Shown here in pieces: positions 36,357 to 44,209 of a stretch of 44,209 nt of DNA. The position numbers and the translations under genes were made by a program. How positions within the stretch are numbered: position 1 is the stretch's first letter; each line of letters opens with the position of its first letter. A model generated the notes under the pieces. It was given only the letters and a program-made list of their open reading frames with translations. It was not told the origin of the DNA and searched no databases. The stretch covers positions 1-44,209 of the forward strand of contig CANRAL010000007.1 in assembly GCA_947628585.1 (NCBI GenBank), given 5' to 3'. The stretch comes from an uncultured Bacilli bacterium (lineage in GTDB: Bacteria; Bacillota_I; Bacilli_A; RF39; UBA660).

Positions 36357-37319
36357 ATGAAGAAAAAATATAAATTAAAAAGTAGTGTATATTATTTTAT
36401 AGGAATCATAATTATTTTAATAATTGGTATAAATTTTGGAATTAAAAAATATCAGGAATACCAGTATCAGAAAACTAATGAATATAAATTAACTAGTATG
36501 GGTTATACTTTAGAGCAAGCGCAAACTTTAATGAATACTTTAACAGATGATGATATTTCTTATATCTTAACTCTAAGGTTTGATGAACAAATATTAAATT
36601 TATTAAAAGAAAAATACTTTATCAAAGATAAATTTAAAGAATATTATGATTATTATAAAGAAAATAAGAAAAAAGAATTAAAAGATATAGTTGCTATTAT
36701 TAATACTAAAACCAATAATGAATATTATTCCTTAGATTTAAATACTGATATGGATAAAGGCTATGCTATATTAGTTAATAAATATTATAAATTAGATAGT
36801 AGTTATGAACCTGATGACTTAATAAGTGTCAAAATGGATTATTCCTGGGGAGAATATGGATCAGTAAAGGTTCGACAAATAGTAATGGATAAATTTTTAG
36901 ATATGTGGAATGCAGCTCATGAAGATGGTATCTATTTAATGATTTCCTCCGCCTATCGGTCATATAGTGAACAAACTACCGTATATGAAAATTATAAAAA
37001 AGATTATGGCGAAAATTATGCCAATAAAATTGCCGCTTTACCAGGATATAGTGAACATCAAACAGGCTTATCCATTGATATATTTTCGAAAACTAATTCT
37101 AATCGTAATACTTTTAGTGAAAGTGTTGCAGCCCAATGGTTAGTTGATAATGCTTACAAATATGGTTTTATTTTAAGATATCCTTCTGATAAAGTTAATT
37201 TAACAGGTTACCAATTTGAATCATGGCATTATCGATATGTGGGAGAAGATATTGCCGAATATATTCATAATAACGATATAACATTTGAAGAATATTATGC
37301 TTATTTCTTAGATAAATAA
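36357..37319 (+). CDS. VanY/DacB-type D-alanyl-D-alanine carboxypeptidase (M15B)
   Basis: This 320-residue protein has an N-terminal membrane anchor (about residues 11-29), a charged helical stalk and a C-terminal M15B peptidase domain. The domain contains SSAYRSYSEQTTVYENY, the zinc motif SEHQTGLSIDIF (His-x6-Asp) and FESWHYRYVG with the catalytic Glu and third ligand His. It trims the terminal D-Ala from peptidoglycan stems outside the membrane. It need not confer glycopeptide resistance; no vanH/A/X genes are nearby. It is one of only two confident plus-strand genes. Confidence 0.9.
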   Translation: MKKKYKLKSSVYYFIGIIIILIIGINFGIKKYQEYQYQKTNEYKLTSMGYTLEQAQTLMNTLTDDDISYILTLRFDEQILNLLKEKYFIKDKFKEYYDYYKENKKKELKDIVAIINTKTNNEYYSLDLNTDMDKGYAILVNKYYKLDSSYEPDDLISVKMDYSWGEYGSVKVRQIVMDKFLDMWNAAHEDGIYLMISSAYRSYSEQTTVYENYKKDYGENYANKIAALPGYSEHQTGLSIDIFSKTNSNRNTFSESVAAQWLVDNAYKYGFILRYPSDKVNLTGYQFESWHYRYVGEDIAEYIHNNDITFEEYYAYFLDK

Positions 37320-37343
37320 AATGCCTTTTCCAAAAGACATTTT
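37318..37343. terminator. Bidirectional terminator between convergent genes
   Basis: AAAATGCCTTTT and AAAAGACATTTT form a hairpin with one mismatch, flanked by T-rich sequence on one side and A-rich on the other. It can serve both the VanY-like gene and the convergent 37348 gene. Confidence 0.7.
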
Positions 37344-37347
37344 ATTT

Positions 37348-39297
37348 TTATTTTAATTTAAATAATTTATCTGGTTTTAATTTTAATTTAATTAAGATTA
37401 ATAAACCTCCTAAAGTAAGAATAAATAATGCGGGAATAGTATATCCACAATCAGGATTTTCTACTCCACTAATGTTTACTTCTACTCCATCCATAGTTCC
37501 CACTATTTTTTTCTTAACTGGTCCCCGTTTAAGATTATTACTTGTTCCTACTCCATTATTAACGTTACCAACATAGGTACTATTCATCATTATCGCCGGC
37601 CTTAAAATCATGTAATTATCACCGACTATATTTTGTAAAAAATTAGTTGTGGCATCACTATATAAATGTTCAATATTTCGACTATTTTTTCGTACTAATT
37701 CCCCATTACCTAAGTATAAATATGCTTTTAAAATATCATTTTTATAAATAATAATATCACCCGGTTGAATATCATTTATTTTTATTTCACGAGCTCTATT
37801 TTCTTCATCCTTGCCATAAACATCCCAGGCTAAATTAGCATTAACTAAATTTTCACTTAAAGTATTTACCCCATTAGTATTTTTATAGCTATAAGGAGTA
37901 ATTCTTAAACCATAATAGTTTAAAAGAGTAATATTTCGGACATTATTATTGGTAATATCACCCCAACAATAATCCTCTTTACCACATGATGCCATACTTA
38001 ATATTTGATTAAAATTAAAATTATTTAAATATGATAAATCGTAATCAAAAGCTTGTTTAAAAATTTTGCTTATAAATTCAATATCACTACTATTATCATT
38101 TTGTAAATTATTGTAGGCATTTTTTAGTTTGGCAACATTTTCATTACTTAAAGAATTTAATAAATAATGTTTAATTGTAAAAGTGGGAATATTGTCTACC
38201 CGTCCCGTACTTACAATACTTTTACCTAATAAATTATCATCACTTGGAATATTAACAGAATATTCAATATTATATGAAGAACCCGCTTTAACATTTATTT
38301 GCCAACTTATATAATCATTATTAATTTTTCCTTTATTTGTTTCATTAAACGAAACTAAGGAATCCTTCTTTTCTTCTACATATAAATTGTTATAATTCGT
38401 AGCACTATTATTTTTTATTGTAATTGTATATTTGATGGTACTTCCAGGAACAGTAGTATCAAGACTTACTTGAGCAGCTGTATTAGTAACCGTTGCGGTT
38501 TTACTAATTTCTAATCCTTTGTATTTTAATCTCGTTAAAGCACTATTAGTAACGGTATAGTTTTCTTTTCTATTTTGTTGATTAGTCCAAGAGGTTCCAT
38601 CCGTTATAAATCTTAAAACACTCACTTGACGAATGCTATTAGAATTATTATTACTTAAAGCAATAGCATTTTTTAACTTTGTCGATAATGCACTATAACT
38701 AATACTACGGCTTTCTACTTTATCAATATGATTTGTCGCATCATAATAACCACCATTAGTTGTATAACCAGATTCATATAATTTAACATTATTTTTATCC
38801 GCGGCATCAATTAACATAACATGACCACTACCATCAATTCTTCGGAAAACTAAAACATCGCCGGTTTCAAAGTTAAATGATCCGTTTAACCATTTATTAA
38901 ACTCTTCTAAAATATTACTATTATCATAACTGCCATTTTTATATTTGGCACTTAAATTAAATATTACATTATTACTTTTGATACTATTGGCATAATTAGC
39001 TAAATCAAAAGAAGAATCGGGAATATTAATTCCTAAGGTTTGATTGTAAACTTGATAAACAAATATCCCACAGTCAGTGTAAATAGTATGGTTAACGCTA
39101 GCATCCTCCGGAGTTGCTATCGCAGTTTTACGATAACTATCATACTGAACATAACTTCCCTTATAATAAAAAGCTTTAGCCGTTTGCATAAGGGCATCCC
39201 GTTGTTCATTAACTGAAAGCGCTCCTACTCTACAAGGAAATGCTAATATAATAAATAGATATAATAAAATAAAAATATTGTAAAACTTCCTAGTCAT
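37348..39297 (-). CDS. Surface protein with two NlpC/P60-like domains and a C-terminal anchor
   Basis: This 649-residue protein has a signal peptide (MTRKFYNIFILLYLFIILAF). An NlpC/P60-like domain follows with the catalytic Cys in TDCGIFVYQVYN (about residue 76) and His in GDVLVFRRIDGSGHVMLID (about 160). The middle is a beta-sandwich region like DUF11/CARDB repeats (STIKYTITIKNNSATNYNNL). The second C-terminal NlpC/P60-like unit, with SCGKEDYCWGD, GDIIIYKNDILKAYLYLGNG and MILRP, looks degenerate in its His region. The protein ends in a membrane helix and a Lys-rich tail (PALFILTLGGLLILIKLKLK). NlpC/P60 enzymes usually cut gamma-D-Glu-diamino-acid bonds in peptidoglycan. The start at 39297 was chosen for spacing from AAGGGTG; a GTG at 39306 is too close. 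Confidence 0.75.
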   Translation of the reverse strand: MTRKFYNIFILLYLFIILAFPCRVGALSVNEQRDALMQTAKAFYYKGSYVQYDSYRKTAIATPEDASVNHTIYTDCGIFVYQVYNQTLGINIPDSSFDLANYANSIKSNNVIFNLSAKYKNGSYDNSNILEEFNKWLNGSFNFETGDVLVFRRIDGSGHVMLIDAADKNNVKLYESGYTTNGGYYDATNHIDKVESRSISYSALSTKLKNAIALSNNNSNSIRQVSVLRFITDGTSWTNQQNRKENYTVTNSALTRLKYKGLEISKTATVTNTAAQVSLDTTVPGSTIKYTITIKNNSATNYNNLYVEEKKDSLVSFNETNKGKINNDYISWQINVKAGSSYNIEYSVNIPSDDNLLGKSIVSTGRVDNIPTFTIKHYLLNSLSNENVAKLKNAYNNLQNDNSSDIEFISKIFKQAFDYDLSYLNNFNFNQILSMASCGKEDYCWGDITNNNVRNITLLNYYGLRITPYSYKNTNGVNTLSENLVNANLAWDVYGKDEENRAREIKINDIQPGDIIIYKNDILKAYLYLGNGELVRKNSRNIEHLYSDATTNFLQNIVGDNYMILRPAIMMNSTYVGNVNNGVGTSNNLKRGPVKKKIVGTMDGVEVNISGVENPDCGYTIPALFILTLGGLLILIKLKLKPDKLFKLK

Positions 39298-39483
39298 TAT
39301 ATACACCCTTACTTTACAGAATTATTATAGCACAAGTAAATTATCAGTGTATATATTTTACTAACTTTTGTTAAATAGTTTACTATATATGTGTAAACGT
39401 TTTAAAACTATAATGCCAAAATCTAGTTATAGCAATATTACTTAGCATTAAATAATAGTTTATTTTTAAAAATATGGCAACAA

Positions 39484-39508
39484 AAAATCCCTTAAATAAG
39501 GGAATTTT
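39484..39508 (-). terminator. Terminator of the tRNA cluster
   Basis: TCCCTT (39488-39493) and AAGGGA (39498-39503) form a 6-bp stem with a 4-base loop, extended by A/T pairs and followed leftward by a T-run. It lies a few bases after the tRNA-Lys gene. Confidence 0.8.
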
Positions 39509-39516
39509 TAACTAAA

Positions 39517-39592
39517 TGGTGTCCCGCTCGAGATTCGAACTCGAGACCCTTTGATTAAAAGTCAAATGCTCTACCTACTGAGCTAGCGGAAC
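39517..39592 (-). tRNA. tRNA-Lys(UUU)
   Basis: The minus strand folds as a tRNA with acceptor GTTCCGC/GCGGGAC, anticodon loop TTGACTTTTAATCAA with anticodon TTT, T arm TCTCGAGTTCGAATCTCGAG and an encoded CCA end. It is the last gene of the cluster. Confidence 0.97.
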
Positions 39593-39604
39593 AAGATAAT
39601 ATTT

Positions 39605-39680
39605 TGGCTGCCTCGGGTGGACTCGAACCACCGGAATGTCAGAGTCAAAGTCTGATGCCTTACCACTTGGCTACGAGGCA
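39605..39680 (-). tRNA. tRNA-Gln(UUG)
   Basis: The acceptor is TGCCTCG/CGAGGCA, the anticodon stem-loop CAGACTTTGACTCTG gives anticodon TTG, the T loop is GGTTCGAGTCC, and CCA is encoded. The U1 to A72 pair is typical of bacterial tRNA-Gln. Confidence 0.97.
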
Positions 39681-39687
39681 AACTAGA

Positions 39688-39771
39688 TGGTGGAGGGACA
39701 TGGATTTGAACCATGGAACCCGAAGGAACAGATTTACAGTCTGCCGCGTTTGGCCACTTCGCTATCCCTCC
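39688..39771 (-). tRNA. tRNA-Tyr(GUA)
   Basis: The acceptor is GGAGGGA/TCCCTCC and the anticodon stem-loop CAGACTGTAAATCTG gives anticodon GTA. A long variable arm (TTCCTTCGGGTTCC region) marks a class II tRNA, and CCA is encoded. Its length of 84 bases fits tRNA-Tyr. Confidence 0.97.
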
Positions 39772-39780
39772 ATAAAAAAA

Positions 39781-39856
39781 TGGTGCCGACTGAGGGAGTC
39801 GAACCCCCAACCTACTGATTACAAGTCAGTTGCGCTGCCAGTTACGCTAAGTCGGC
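39781..39856 (-). tRNA. tRNA-Thr(UGU)
   Basis: The acceptor is GCCGACT/AGTCGGC, the anticodon stem-loop CTGACTTGTAATCAG gives anticodon TGT, and CCA is encoded. Confidence 0.97.
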
Positions 39857-39866
39857 AAAAATAAAA

Positions 39867-39943
39867 TGGTGGGCGCTATAGGACTCGAACCTATGACCCC
39901 CTGCTTGTAAGGCAGGTGCTCTAACCAACTGAGCTAAGCGCCC
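39867..39943 (-). tRNA. tRNA-Val(UAC)
   Basis: The acceptor is GGGCGCT/AGCGCCC, the anticodon stem-loop CCTGCCTTACAAGCAGG gives anticodon TAC, and CCA is encoded. It is the first gene of the five-tRNA transcript. Confidence 0.97.
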
Positions 39944-39975
39944 AAAGCATGCAAAACATCTCGATGACATTTTCA

Positions 39976-40004
39976 ATTATACTATAACAGGGATAATATT
40001 GCAA
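39976..40004 (-). promoter_or_regulatory. Promoter of the tRNA cluster
   Basis: On the minus strand TTGCAA (39999-40004), a 17-base spacer and TATAAT (39976-39981) form a strong sigma-A promoter about 33 bases upstream of tRNA-Val. Confidence 0.85.
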
Positions 40005-40028
40005 TCTTTTTTTGACATTTTACACAAA

Positions 40029-40046
40029 AATAATTCATTAATTATT
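40029..40046 (-). terminator. Weak terminator at the end of the PBP gene
   Basis: AATAATT (40029-40035) and AATTATT (40040-40046) form a 7-bp stem with a 4-base loop overlapping the stop codon, followed leftward by TTT and G. It is weak, and read-through into the tRNA genes is possible. Confidence 0.45.
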
Positions 40047-41966
40047 ATATTTTTCCTTTAAATAATTTGTTATTTCATTAGTTATTCTTCTAGCTCCAAA
40101 ATACATTTTATCACTTTTACCATTATTATGTGATATATTTGGAGTTATAACAACTACACTATATTTGGGATTATCTTTAGGAAAATATCCTGCAAATGTA
40201 GATGTAATTGTTGCTAAATCCAAAACATTATCATTATTTGTATCAATAAATGTTTCACTTGTTCCCGTTTTTCCCACAGGATTTAATTCTCTATTAACAT
40301 ATCCTTTACCTGTTCCCTCTAATAAAACTTTATTCATACCTAGACGAATTCTTTCAATTTGTTCATTATTTAAATCGACATCATTTAAAACATTTATTTC
40401 CTTTGATCCTAAACTTAAAGCCATTCTTTTTCCAGATGCTATACTATTAACATATTGTAATACTTCTACTGGAGTATATGTATCATATTGACCAATACTT
40501 AAATTTAAAAGTAAATCATCGGCAATTTTTTCTCCTTTAATCCCTAAAACTTCTCCAGGTAAATCAATATTAGTTAAGGCTCCTAAACCAAAATTAGCCA
40601 AAGTATCTCGATAAATATTAAAATGTTCTTCGGTAGCATTTAATACCATATTAGGATGATACTTATTTCCCGTTAAATTAATAGCTATCATAAATTGAAA
40701 ATAATTACTAGATTTTGCTAGAGCATCTAAATCATTTATTCTTCCTAAGCGTTTATGACTACATTTCTCGGGTACTAAATAAAGTTTTACACAACTATCG
40801 GTTATATAATCCCCAATTTTAAATAAATTATATTTATAACCTACAGCAATTGTAGCCCCTTTAACCGCCGAACCAACCGTAAATGTATTTGTAATATTAT
40901 TTGTCGCAACATCGGTAAAAGTTCCATCATCATTTAATCTTTGACCCGCAAAAGCTAAAATTTTACCTGATAAAGGATCACTAACTAAAGCATAACTTTC
41001 TTGATAATATTCCGTATTAGGATAATCTTTTTTTCCTAATAATATTTTTTCTCTTAAAATTTCTTCAACTTTTATTTGCATATCAATATCAATTGAAAGT
41101 ATTAAATCATTTCCTCTGGTAGCTTCTTTAATTAAAGTTAAAGTATTATCACTATTAACTTTGTATAAAGCTTTTTCTCCTTTTAATACATTTTCATATT
41201 GTTTTTCTAAATAACTTAATCCTACTATATCGGTTAATTCATAACCATTTTTTAAATAATAATCTTTTTCTTCTTTAGGAATGCTTCCCACTCTTCCTAA
41301 AAAACTTTTGGCAACATCATCATATAAATATTTTCGATGCCAATTCATTTCAATAGTAACTCCAGGTATATTACTTTCCACAATTTTAGCACAAATTTCT
41401 TCATTAGCATTATCCAAAATTAATTTTTTTTGATAACTTAATCCTGTATTCATTAAACTATATATTGTAGCGGTTTTCTTTTCTATATCAGATAATTTTT
41501 CTAGCATTTCAGTAGTAATTCTTTCATATTTTTTATTTTTAATATCATTTGTTGTTATTTTTCTTTCTTCTAATAATTCATATTCTTCTTTAGTTATAAG
41601 ATTTTTGCCATCATCATTGGTTATTAACCAATATTGCTTTAAATCATCAATATTACTATTTTCAATATTAACTATTTCAGCTATTTTAGTTGCAATAGCT
41701 AACTCATCTTTAATATTTAAACCTTTTATTTTATTATAATATATAGCATTAATACCGATATTATCCACTAAAATATTACCATTAGCATCTATTATTCTTC
41801 CTCGAGGAGCACTTAATCCATTTATAGTAATATCAGTTTTTATTTTTAATAAATCAATATAGGTATTTTTATTTTTAACGATAAAAAATAATCTAATTAA
41901 AATTATTAGAAAAAATAAACAAACTATTATATATCCAACTTTATTCTTTTTTTTCATCTTAATCAT
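40038..41966 (-). CDS. Class B penicillin-binding protein (PBP2/FtsI-like transpeptidase)
   Basis: This 642-residue protein has an N-terminal membrane anchor (about 10-30) and the class B dimerisation region with APRGRIIDANGNILVDN. The transpeptidase domain has SxxK as SAVK at about 366-369, SxN as SSN at about 419-421 and KTGTSE at about 568-573. It crosslinks peptidoglycan outside the membrane. Whether it serves elongation or division cannot be told; no PASTA domains follow. An in-frame ATG lies at 41957 and the ribosome binding site is weak for both, so the start is uncertain. It is divergent from the 42018 gene with only 51 bases between. Confidence 0.9.
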   Translation of the reverse strand: MIKMKKKNKVGYIIVCLFFLIILIRLFFIVKNKNTYIDLLKIKTDITINGLSAPRGRIIDANGNILVDNIGINAIYYNKIKGLNIKDELAIATKIAEIVNIENSNIDDLKQYWLITNDDGKNLITKEEYELLEERKITTNDIKNKKYERITTEMLEKLSDIEKKTATIYSLMNTGLSYQKKLILDNANEEICAKIVESNIPGVTIEMNWHRKYLYDDVAKSFLGRVGSIPKEEKDYYLKNGYELTDIVGLSYLEKQYENVLKGEKALYKVNSDNTLTLIKEATRGNDLILSIDIDMQIKVEEILREKILLGKKDYPNTEYYQESYALVSDPLSGKILAFAGQRLNDDGTFTDVATNNITNTFTVGSAVKGATIAVGYKYNLFKIGDYITDSCVKLYLVPEKCSHKRLGRINDLDALAKSSNYFQFMIAINLTGNKYHPNMVLNATEEHFNIYRDTLANFGLGALTNIDLPGEVLGIKGEKIADDLLLNLSIGQYDTYTPVEVLQYVNSIASGKRMALSLGSKEINVLNDVDLNNEQIERIRLGMNKVLLEGTGKGYVNRELNPVGKTGTSETFIDTNNDNVLDLATITSTFAGYFPKDNPKYSVVVITPNISHNNGKSDKMYFGARRITNEITNYLKEKYNN

Positions 41967-42017
41967 TATTTAGTATTTTCTTTTTTCAAAAAATCATACA
42001 ATATAATAGGTGACATT

Positions 42018-42281
42018 ATGTTTAGTATAATTGAAAAATATATGAATCGGTTAACTGTTGATGATATTAATAAATTTGCTTTAAGCAAAAATTGCACATT
42101 AAGCCCAGAAGAACTAAATTTCACATATATTTTTATCAAAAAAAATTGGAAAGAAATATTGAGTAATCCTAATGTTTTTGATATAAATCGTTATAAAAAT
42201 AATTATTCTCCTGAAAATTTTCAAAAAATTAAACAAGTTTATACTGAATATTTTCAAAAGTTTTCCGCTTATTTAAAATAA
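42018..42281 (+). CDS. Small protein, possibly DUF2624 (YqfT-like)
   Basis: This 87-residue protein is helical and charged. Its pattern RLTVDDINKFALSKNCTLSP, then a long helix, FDINRYKNNYSPENFQKIKQ and a final aromatic helix recalls the small DUF2624 proteins of Bacilli, whose function is unknown. AGGTGA lies 5 bases upstream of the ATG. A TATAAT at 42002-42007 is very close to the start and may be a chance match. It is monocistronic with a terminator. Confidence 0.6.
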   Translation: MFSIIEKYMNRLTVDDINKFALSKNCTLSPEELNFTYIFIKKNWKEILSNPNVFDINRYKNNYSPENFQKIKQVYTEYFQKFSAYLK

Positions 42282-42307
42282 AATGCCTTTGAGCATTTTA
42301 TTTTTTT
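42280..42307. terminator. Terminator between convergent genes
   Basis: AAAATGC (42280-42286) and GCATTTT (42293-42299) form a 7-bp stem with a 6-base loop, followed on the plus strand by a T-run. It overlaps the stop codon of the 42018 gene and may also serve the convergent 42311 gene. Confidence 0.75.
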
Positions 42308-42310
42308 TTA

Positions 42311-44209
42311 TTATAATAAAGTATATGGATTAGAAATAGTACCGTTACCTGATACAAGTTTAACATCTGAATTAAGATAAAATGTTGGTCTTACTCCATC
42401 AACAATCGCATTTATATACACATTATAGTCGGGATATGCTGGGGCCGATATCATTAATGCATTTATATAAATATCTGATACTCTTGTTATTGTCCATTCG
42501 GTTATTCCCATATATAGCCAATTATCTAAATAGTGATATGAATAATAATCATCTCCACCAAACCCTGATAAATGCCAATATTTAGAATCCATTGTATAGT
42601 AATAATCACTTACATACATTAAGCCTATTTCATCTTGATAAGTTAAATCTTTTTCGGTACATACTCTTGGAGTAACACCATCATAACATCCTGATTCTCC
42701 GCTTTTTATTTTATTTTCGCCAAGTTCTATATTATATACTTTTAAAGCATTCGTTTCATAGACAAAATCTCTACTAGTATTACCACTTACTGTCCATATA
42801 TGATTCTCTATCATAATACGGTATTTTTCAGGTATCTTATTATAAAATATTATATTTAAATTTTCTGTATTTAGAAAACTACTAGACCATGTATTATAAA
42901 TAATATCTTTTCCAGCCCAATAATAACCTCCTATCTTAGAAAGGGGTAATTTTCCTCTATAATATAATGAAACAATATCTGGATTATTTTGATCAAACGT
43001 ATTAAAATATGCTTCAGAAACTCCACCTTCTTCAGCGGTTAGATAATCTGCCTTAATTAACTTAAGTTTATATTGATTATTTTTATTATCATCAAATATG
43101 CCAATTATCCGATATAAATTATCATAGTTTTCAGTATCACTACATGTATCTGCTCCAAAACAGACATAATTATTTACGATATCATTACTTCCTGCATATC
43201 GGTATGAATCATCGTTAGCTACTAAATTATAATTTGGAAATTCTTTTTTTGTGGCATCTTCTAAATTATGATAGATTATTGCTCCATCTATTTCATAATT
43301 TTCTTTTATACAACTTGCAAATTCTTTTCCTTTGCACAATAATCCTATTGTCTTTTTTAAAGTTGTCTCAGTTTTTACACTATCTGTTGATTTATCTCCT
43401 TCACTATCTATTGCTCTTACTTTTATTGTATATTCTTGTTCTTCTTCTAATCCTTCAAAGGTATGTGTTTTTTCAGTACCTTTTTCTATTCTTCCAGGAT
43501 TTATTGTTGCTCCACTTATTTCGTATTCATATTCTTTTATCCCTCTATCCCCTTCTTCACTGTCTATTTGAATACTTATTTCATTATAACTTTTACTTAT
43601 TACTTCTATACTTTTTATTTCAGGTAATTTCTTAGCTGTTGCTATTATTTCGGTTTCATATACATTACTTTTAAAATCATTATTATCTACTGCATATCCA
43701 TATATTATGTAATTGGTATCACTTGTTAAATTTGTAAATATATGGGTGGGACTACTTTCTTTTTCCCATATTTTTACATCTTCTAAACTTGCTGGAACTA
43801 CTTCTCCTACTTTCCCTTTTTCTTCTTTAGCAAAATAATATTCTTTTATTCCAGCTGTTCCTTTTTCATCAAATTTTAATGTTGTTGTTATACTATCTAC
43901 TGTTTTTTCATCTATACTTACATTATTTATATGGGCTAGTTTATATGTATCCATTGTATCAGTTGTTATTACTACTTCTCCTGTTACTTCCTTTCCTGTA
44001 TTTCTATTTTGATCATTATCTAAATTTATTAATGTTACTTTTATTTCCCATTCTTCTTCTTTTTCTCCATTATCATTTTTTGTTACTTCTATCTCTTCTC
44101 CTACTTTTATGGCAAAACTTCCAGATTTTCCAGTTATATCAAATCCACTTACATCATTAGGATTTTTTTCATCCTTTTCATGATATACTAATCCATCTAT
44201 TTCTTTTAT
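42311..44209 (-). CDS. Surface protein with fibronectin-III-like repeats, VRP/GTxxNPY family, 5' end outside window
   Basis: The frame is open to the right edge, so the N-terminus is missing; the first visible residues are IKEIDGLVYHEKDEKNPNDV. ATG 43954 is internal. The visible part starts with a domain containing EEEWEIKVTLINLDNDQNRN, matching WEITITFKNLETNQELNTGK in the 2154 gene. Two fibronectin type III-like repeats follow, ending IIYGYAVDNNDF and YTIKVRAIDSEGD. The shared Cys module (CKGKEFASCIKENYEIDGAI to VNNYVCFG) and NLYRIIGIFDD come next. The C-terminal module has IGLMYVSDYYYTM, NWLYMGITEWTIT, GVRPTFYL and GNGTISNPYTLL. Codons for its variable stretch include a short GC-rich patch (ATATCGGCCCCAGCATATCC), far smaller than in the 2154 gene. 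Adhesion is inference. Confidence 0.8.
   Translation of the reverse strand: MKEIDGLVYHEKDEKNPNDVSGFDITGKSGSFAIKVGEEIEVTKNDNGEKEEEWEIKVTLINLDNDQNRNTGKEVTGEVVITTDTMDTYKLAHINNVSIDEKTVDSITTTLKFDEKGTAGIKEYYFAKEEKGKVGEVVPASLEDVKIWEKESSPTHIFTNLTSDTNYIIYGYAVDNNDFKSNVYETEIIATAKKLPEIKSIEVISKSYNEISIQIDSEEGDRGIKEYEYEISGATINPGRIEKGTEKTHTFEGLEEEQEYTIKVRAIDSEGDKSTDSVKTETTLKKTIGLLCKGKEFASCIKENYEIDGAIIYHNLEDATKKEFPNYNLVANDDSYRYAGSNDIVNNYVCFGADTCSDTENYDNLYRIIGIFDDNKNNQYKLKLIKADYLTAEEGGVSEAYFNTFDQNNPDIVSLYYRGKLPLSKIGGYYWAGKDIIYNTWSSSFLNTENLNIIFYNKIPEKYRIMIENHIWTVSGNTSRDFVYETNALKVYNIELGENKIKSGESGCYDGVTPRVCTEKDLTYQDEIGLMYVSDYYYTMDSKYWHLSGFGGDDYYSYHYLDNWLYMGITEWTITRVSDIYINALMISAPAYPDYNVYINAIVDGVRPTFYLNSDVKLVSGNGTISNPYTLL
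43164..43336 (-). repeat. 173-base segment shared with the 13671 gene, copy 2
   Basis: This segment is nearly identical to 14485-14657 (about 6 mismatches in 173 by eye) and encodes the same Cys-containing module. The two copies are about 28.7 kb apart in the same orientation and could recombine. Confidence 0.85.

Noticed and set aside
36357-37319. Glycopeptide-resistance vanY
   Set aside because: The domain is M15B, but no vanHAX or two-component genes are nearby. It is better read as a general cell-wall carboxypeptidase.
39583-39864. Open frames on both strands across the tRNA cluster
   Set aside because: The sequence folds into four complete tRNA genes with encoded CCA ends, so the frames are artefacts of tRNA sequence.
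43234-43635. Long plus-strand open frame rich in Leu, Tyr and His, with similar ones at 2645-2848, 3101-3319, 3503-3766 and 43879-44160
   Set aside because: They are antisense shadows of the AT-rich surface-protein genes. Their composition is dominated by Leu and Tyr from complementary Asn/Glu/Lys codons, they lack ribosome binding sites, and the minus-strand genes have clear domains.

Overview
The window is a 44.2 kb stretch of a very AT-rich bacterial chromosome. Almost every gene is on the minus strand. Gene content points to a walled, low-GC Bacillota of the Bacilli side, probably one of the small-genome uncultivated gut lineages near the Mollicutes; the lineage is inference. It carries PolC as well as DnaE, an HrcA/CIRCE heat-shock operon, MreC/MreD, SpoIVFA/SpoIVFB-like proteins, a PBP and a VanY-type peptidase. 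TGA acts as a stop (for example at the ends of mreC and dnaE) and Trp is TGG, so the code is standard and not the Mycoplasma one.

Layout from left to right: an AbiE-type toxin-antitoxin pair with a frameshifted toxin (348-1854); a large cell-surface paralogue (2154-4040) with a striking GC-rich, adenine-poor patch near its 3' end; a cell-shape/sporulation-like cluster transcribed SPOR protein-mreC-mreD-spoIVFA-spoIVFB-unknown (7995 to 4236); an operon of an unknown membrane protein, mtaB, recD2 and a small protein (12221 to 8091); two more surface paralogues (12332-14993); the heat-shock operon hrcA-grpE-dnaK-pepF-dnaJ (21491 to 15136); a single-domain ClpB-like ATPase (21634-23169); and yqeG-unknown-yqeH-mutL-yceD-rpmF (27875 to 23235). 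Next come the replication operon dnaE-polC-MazG-like gene (35763 to 27948), a small unknown gene, a plus-strand D,D-carboxypeptidase (36357-37319), a two-domain NlpC/P60-like surface protein (37348-39297), five tRNA genes (Val, Thr, Tyr, Gln, Lys), a PBP (40038-41966), a small plus-strand gene, and a fourth surface paralogue cut by the right edge.

The most unusual content is the family of four surface proteins. They share a C-terminal module ending in VRP...G.GT..NPY. Two carry the same 31-base upstream element with a (TA)n tract between promoter-like hexamers, a layout known from phase-variable promoters. Two share a 173-base segment at about 97% identity. One contains a 100-base block with 58 G+C and only 14 coding-strand adenines, exactly where the C-terminal module is most variable. 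That is the pattern expected of a diversity-generating retroelement target, although no reverse transcriptase or template repeat lies in this window. Together these features suggest an antigen or adhesin diversification system.
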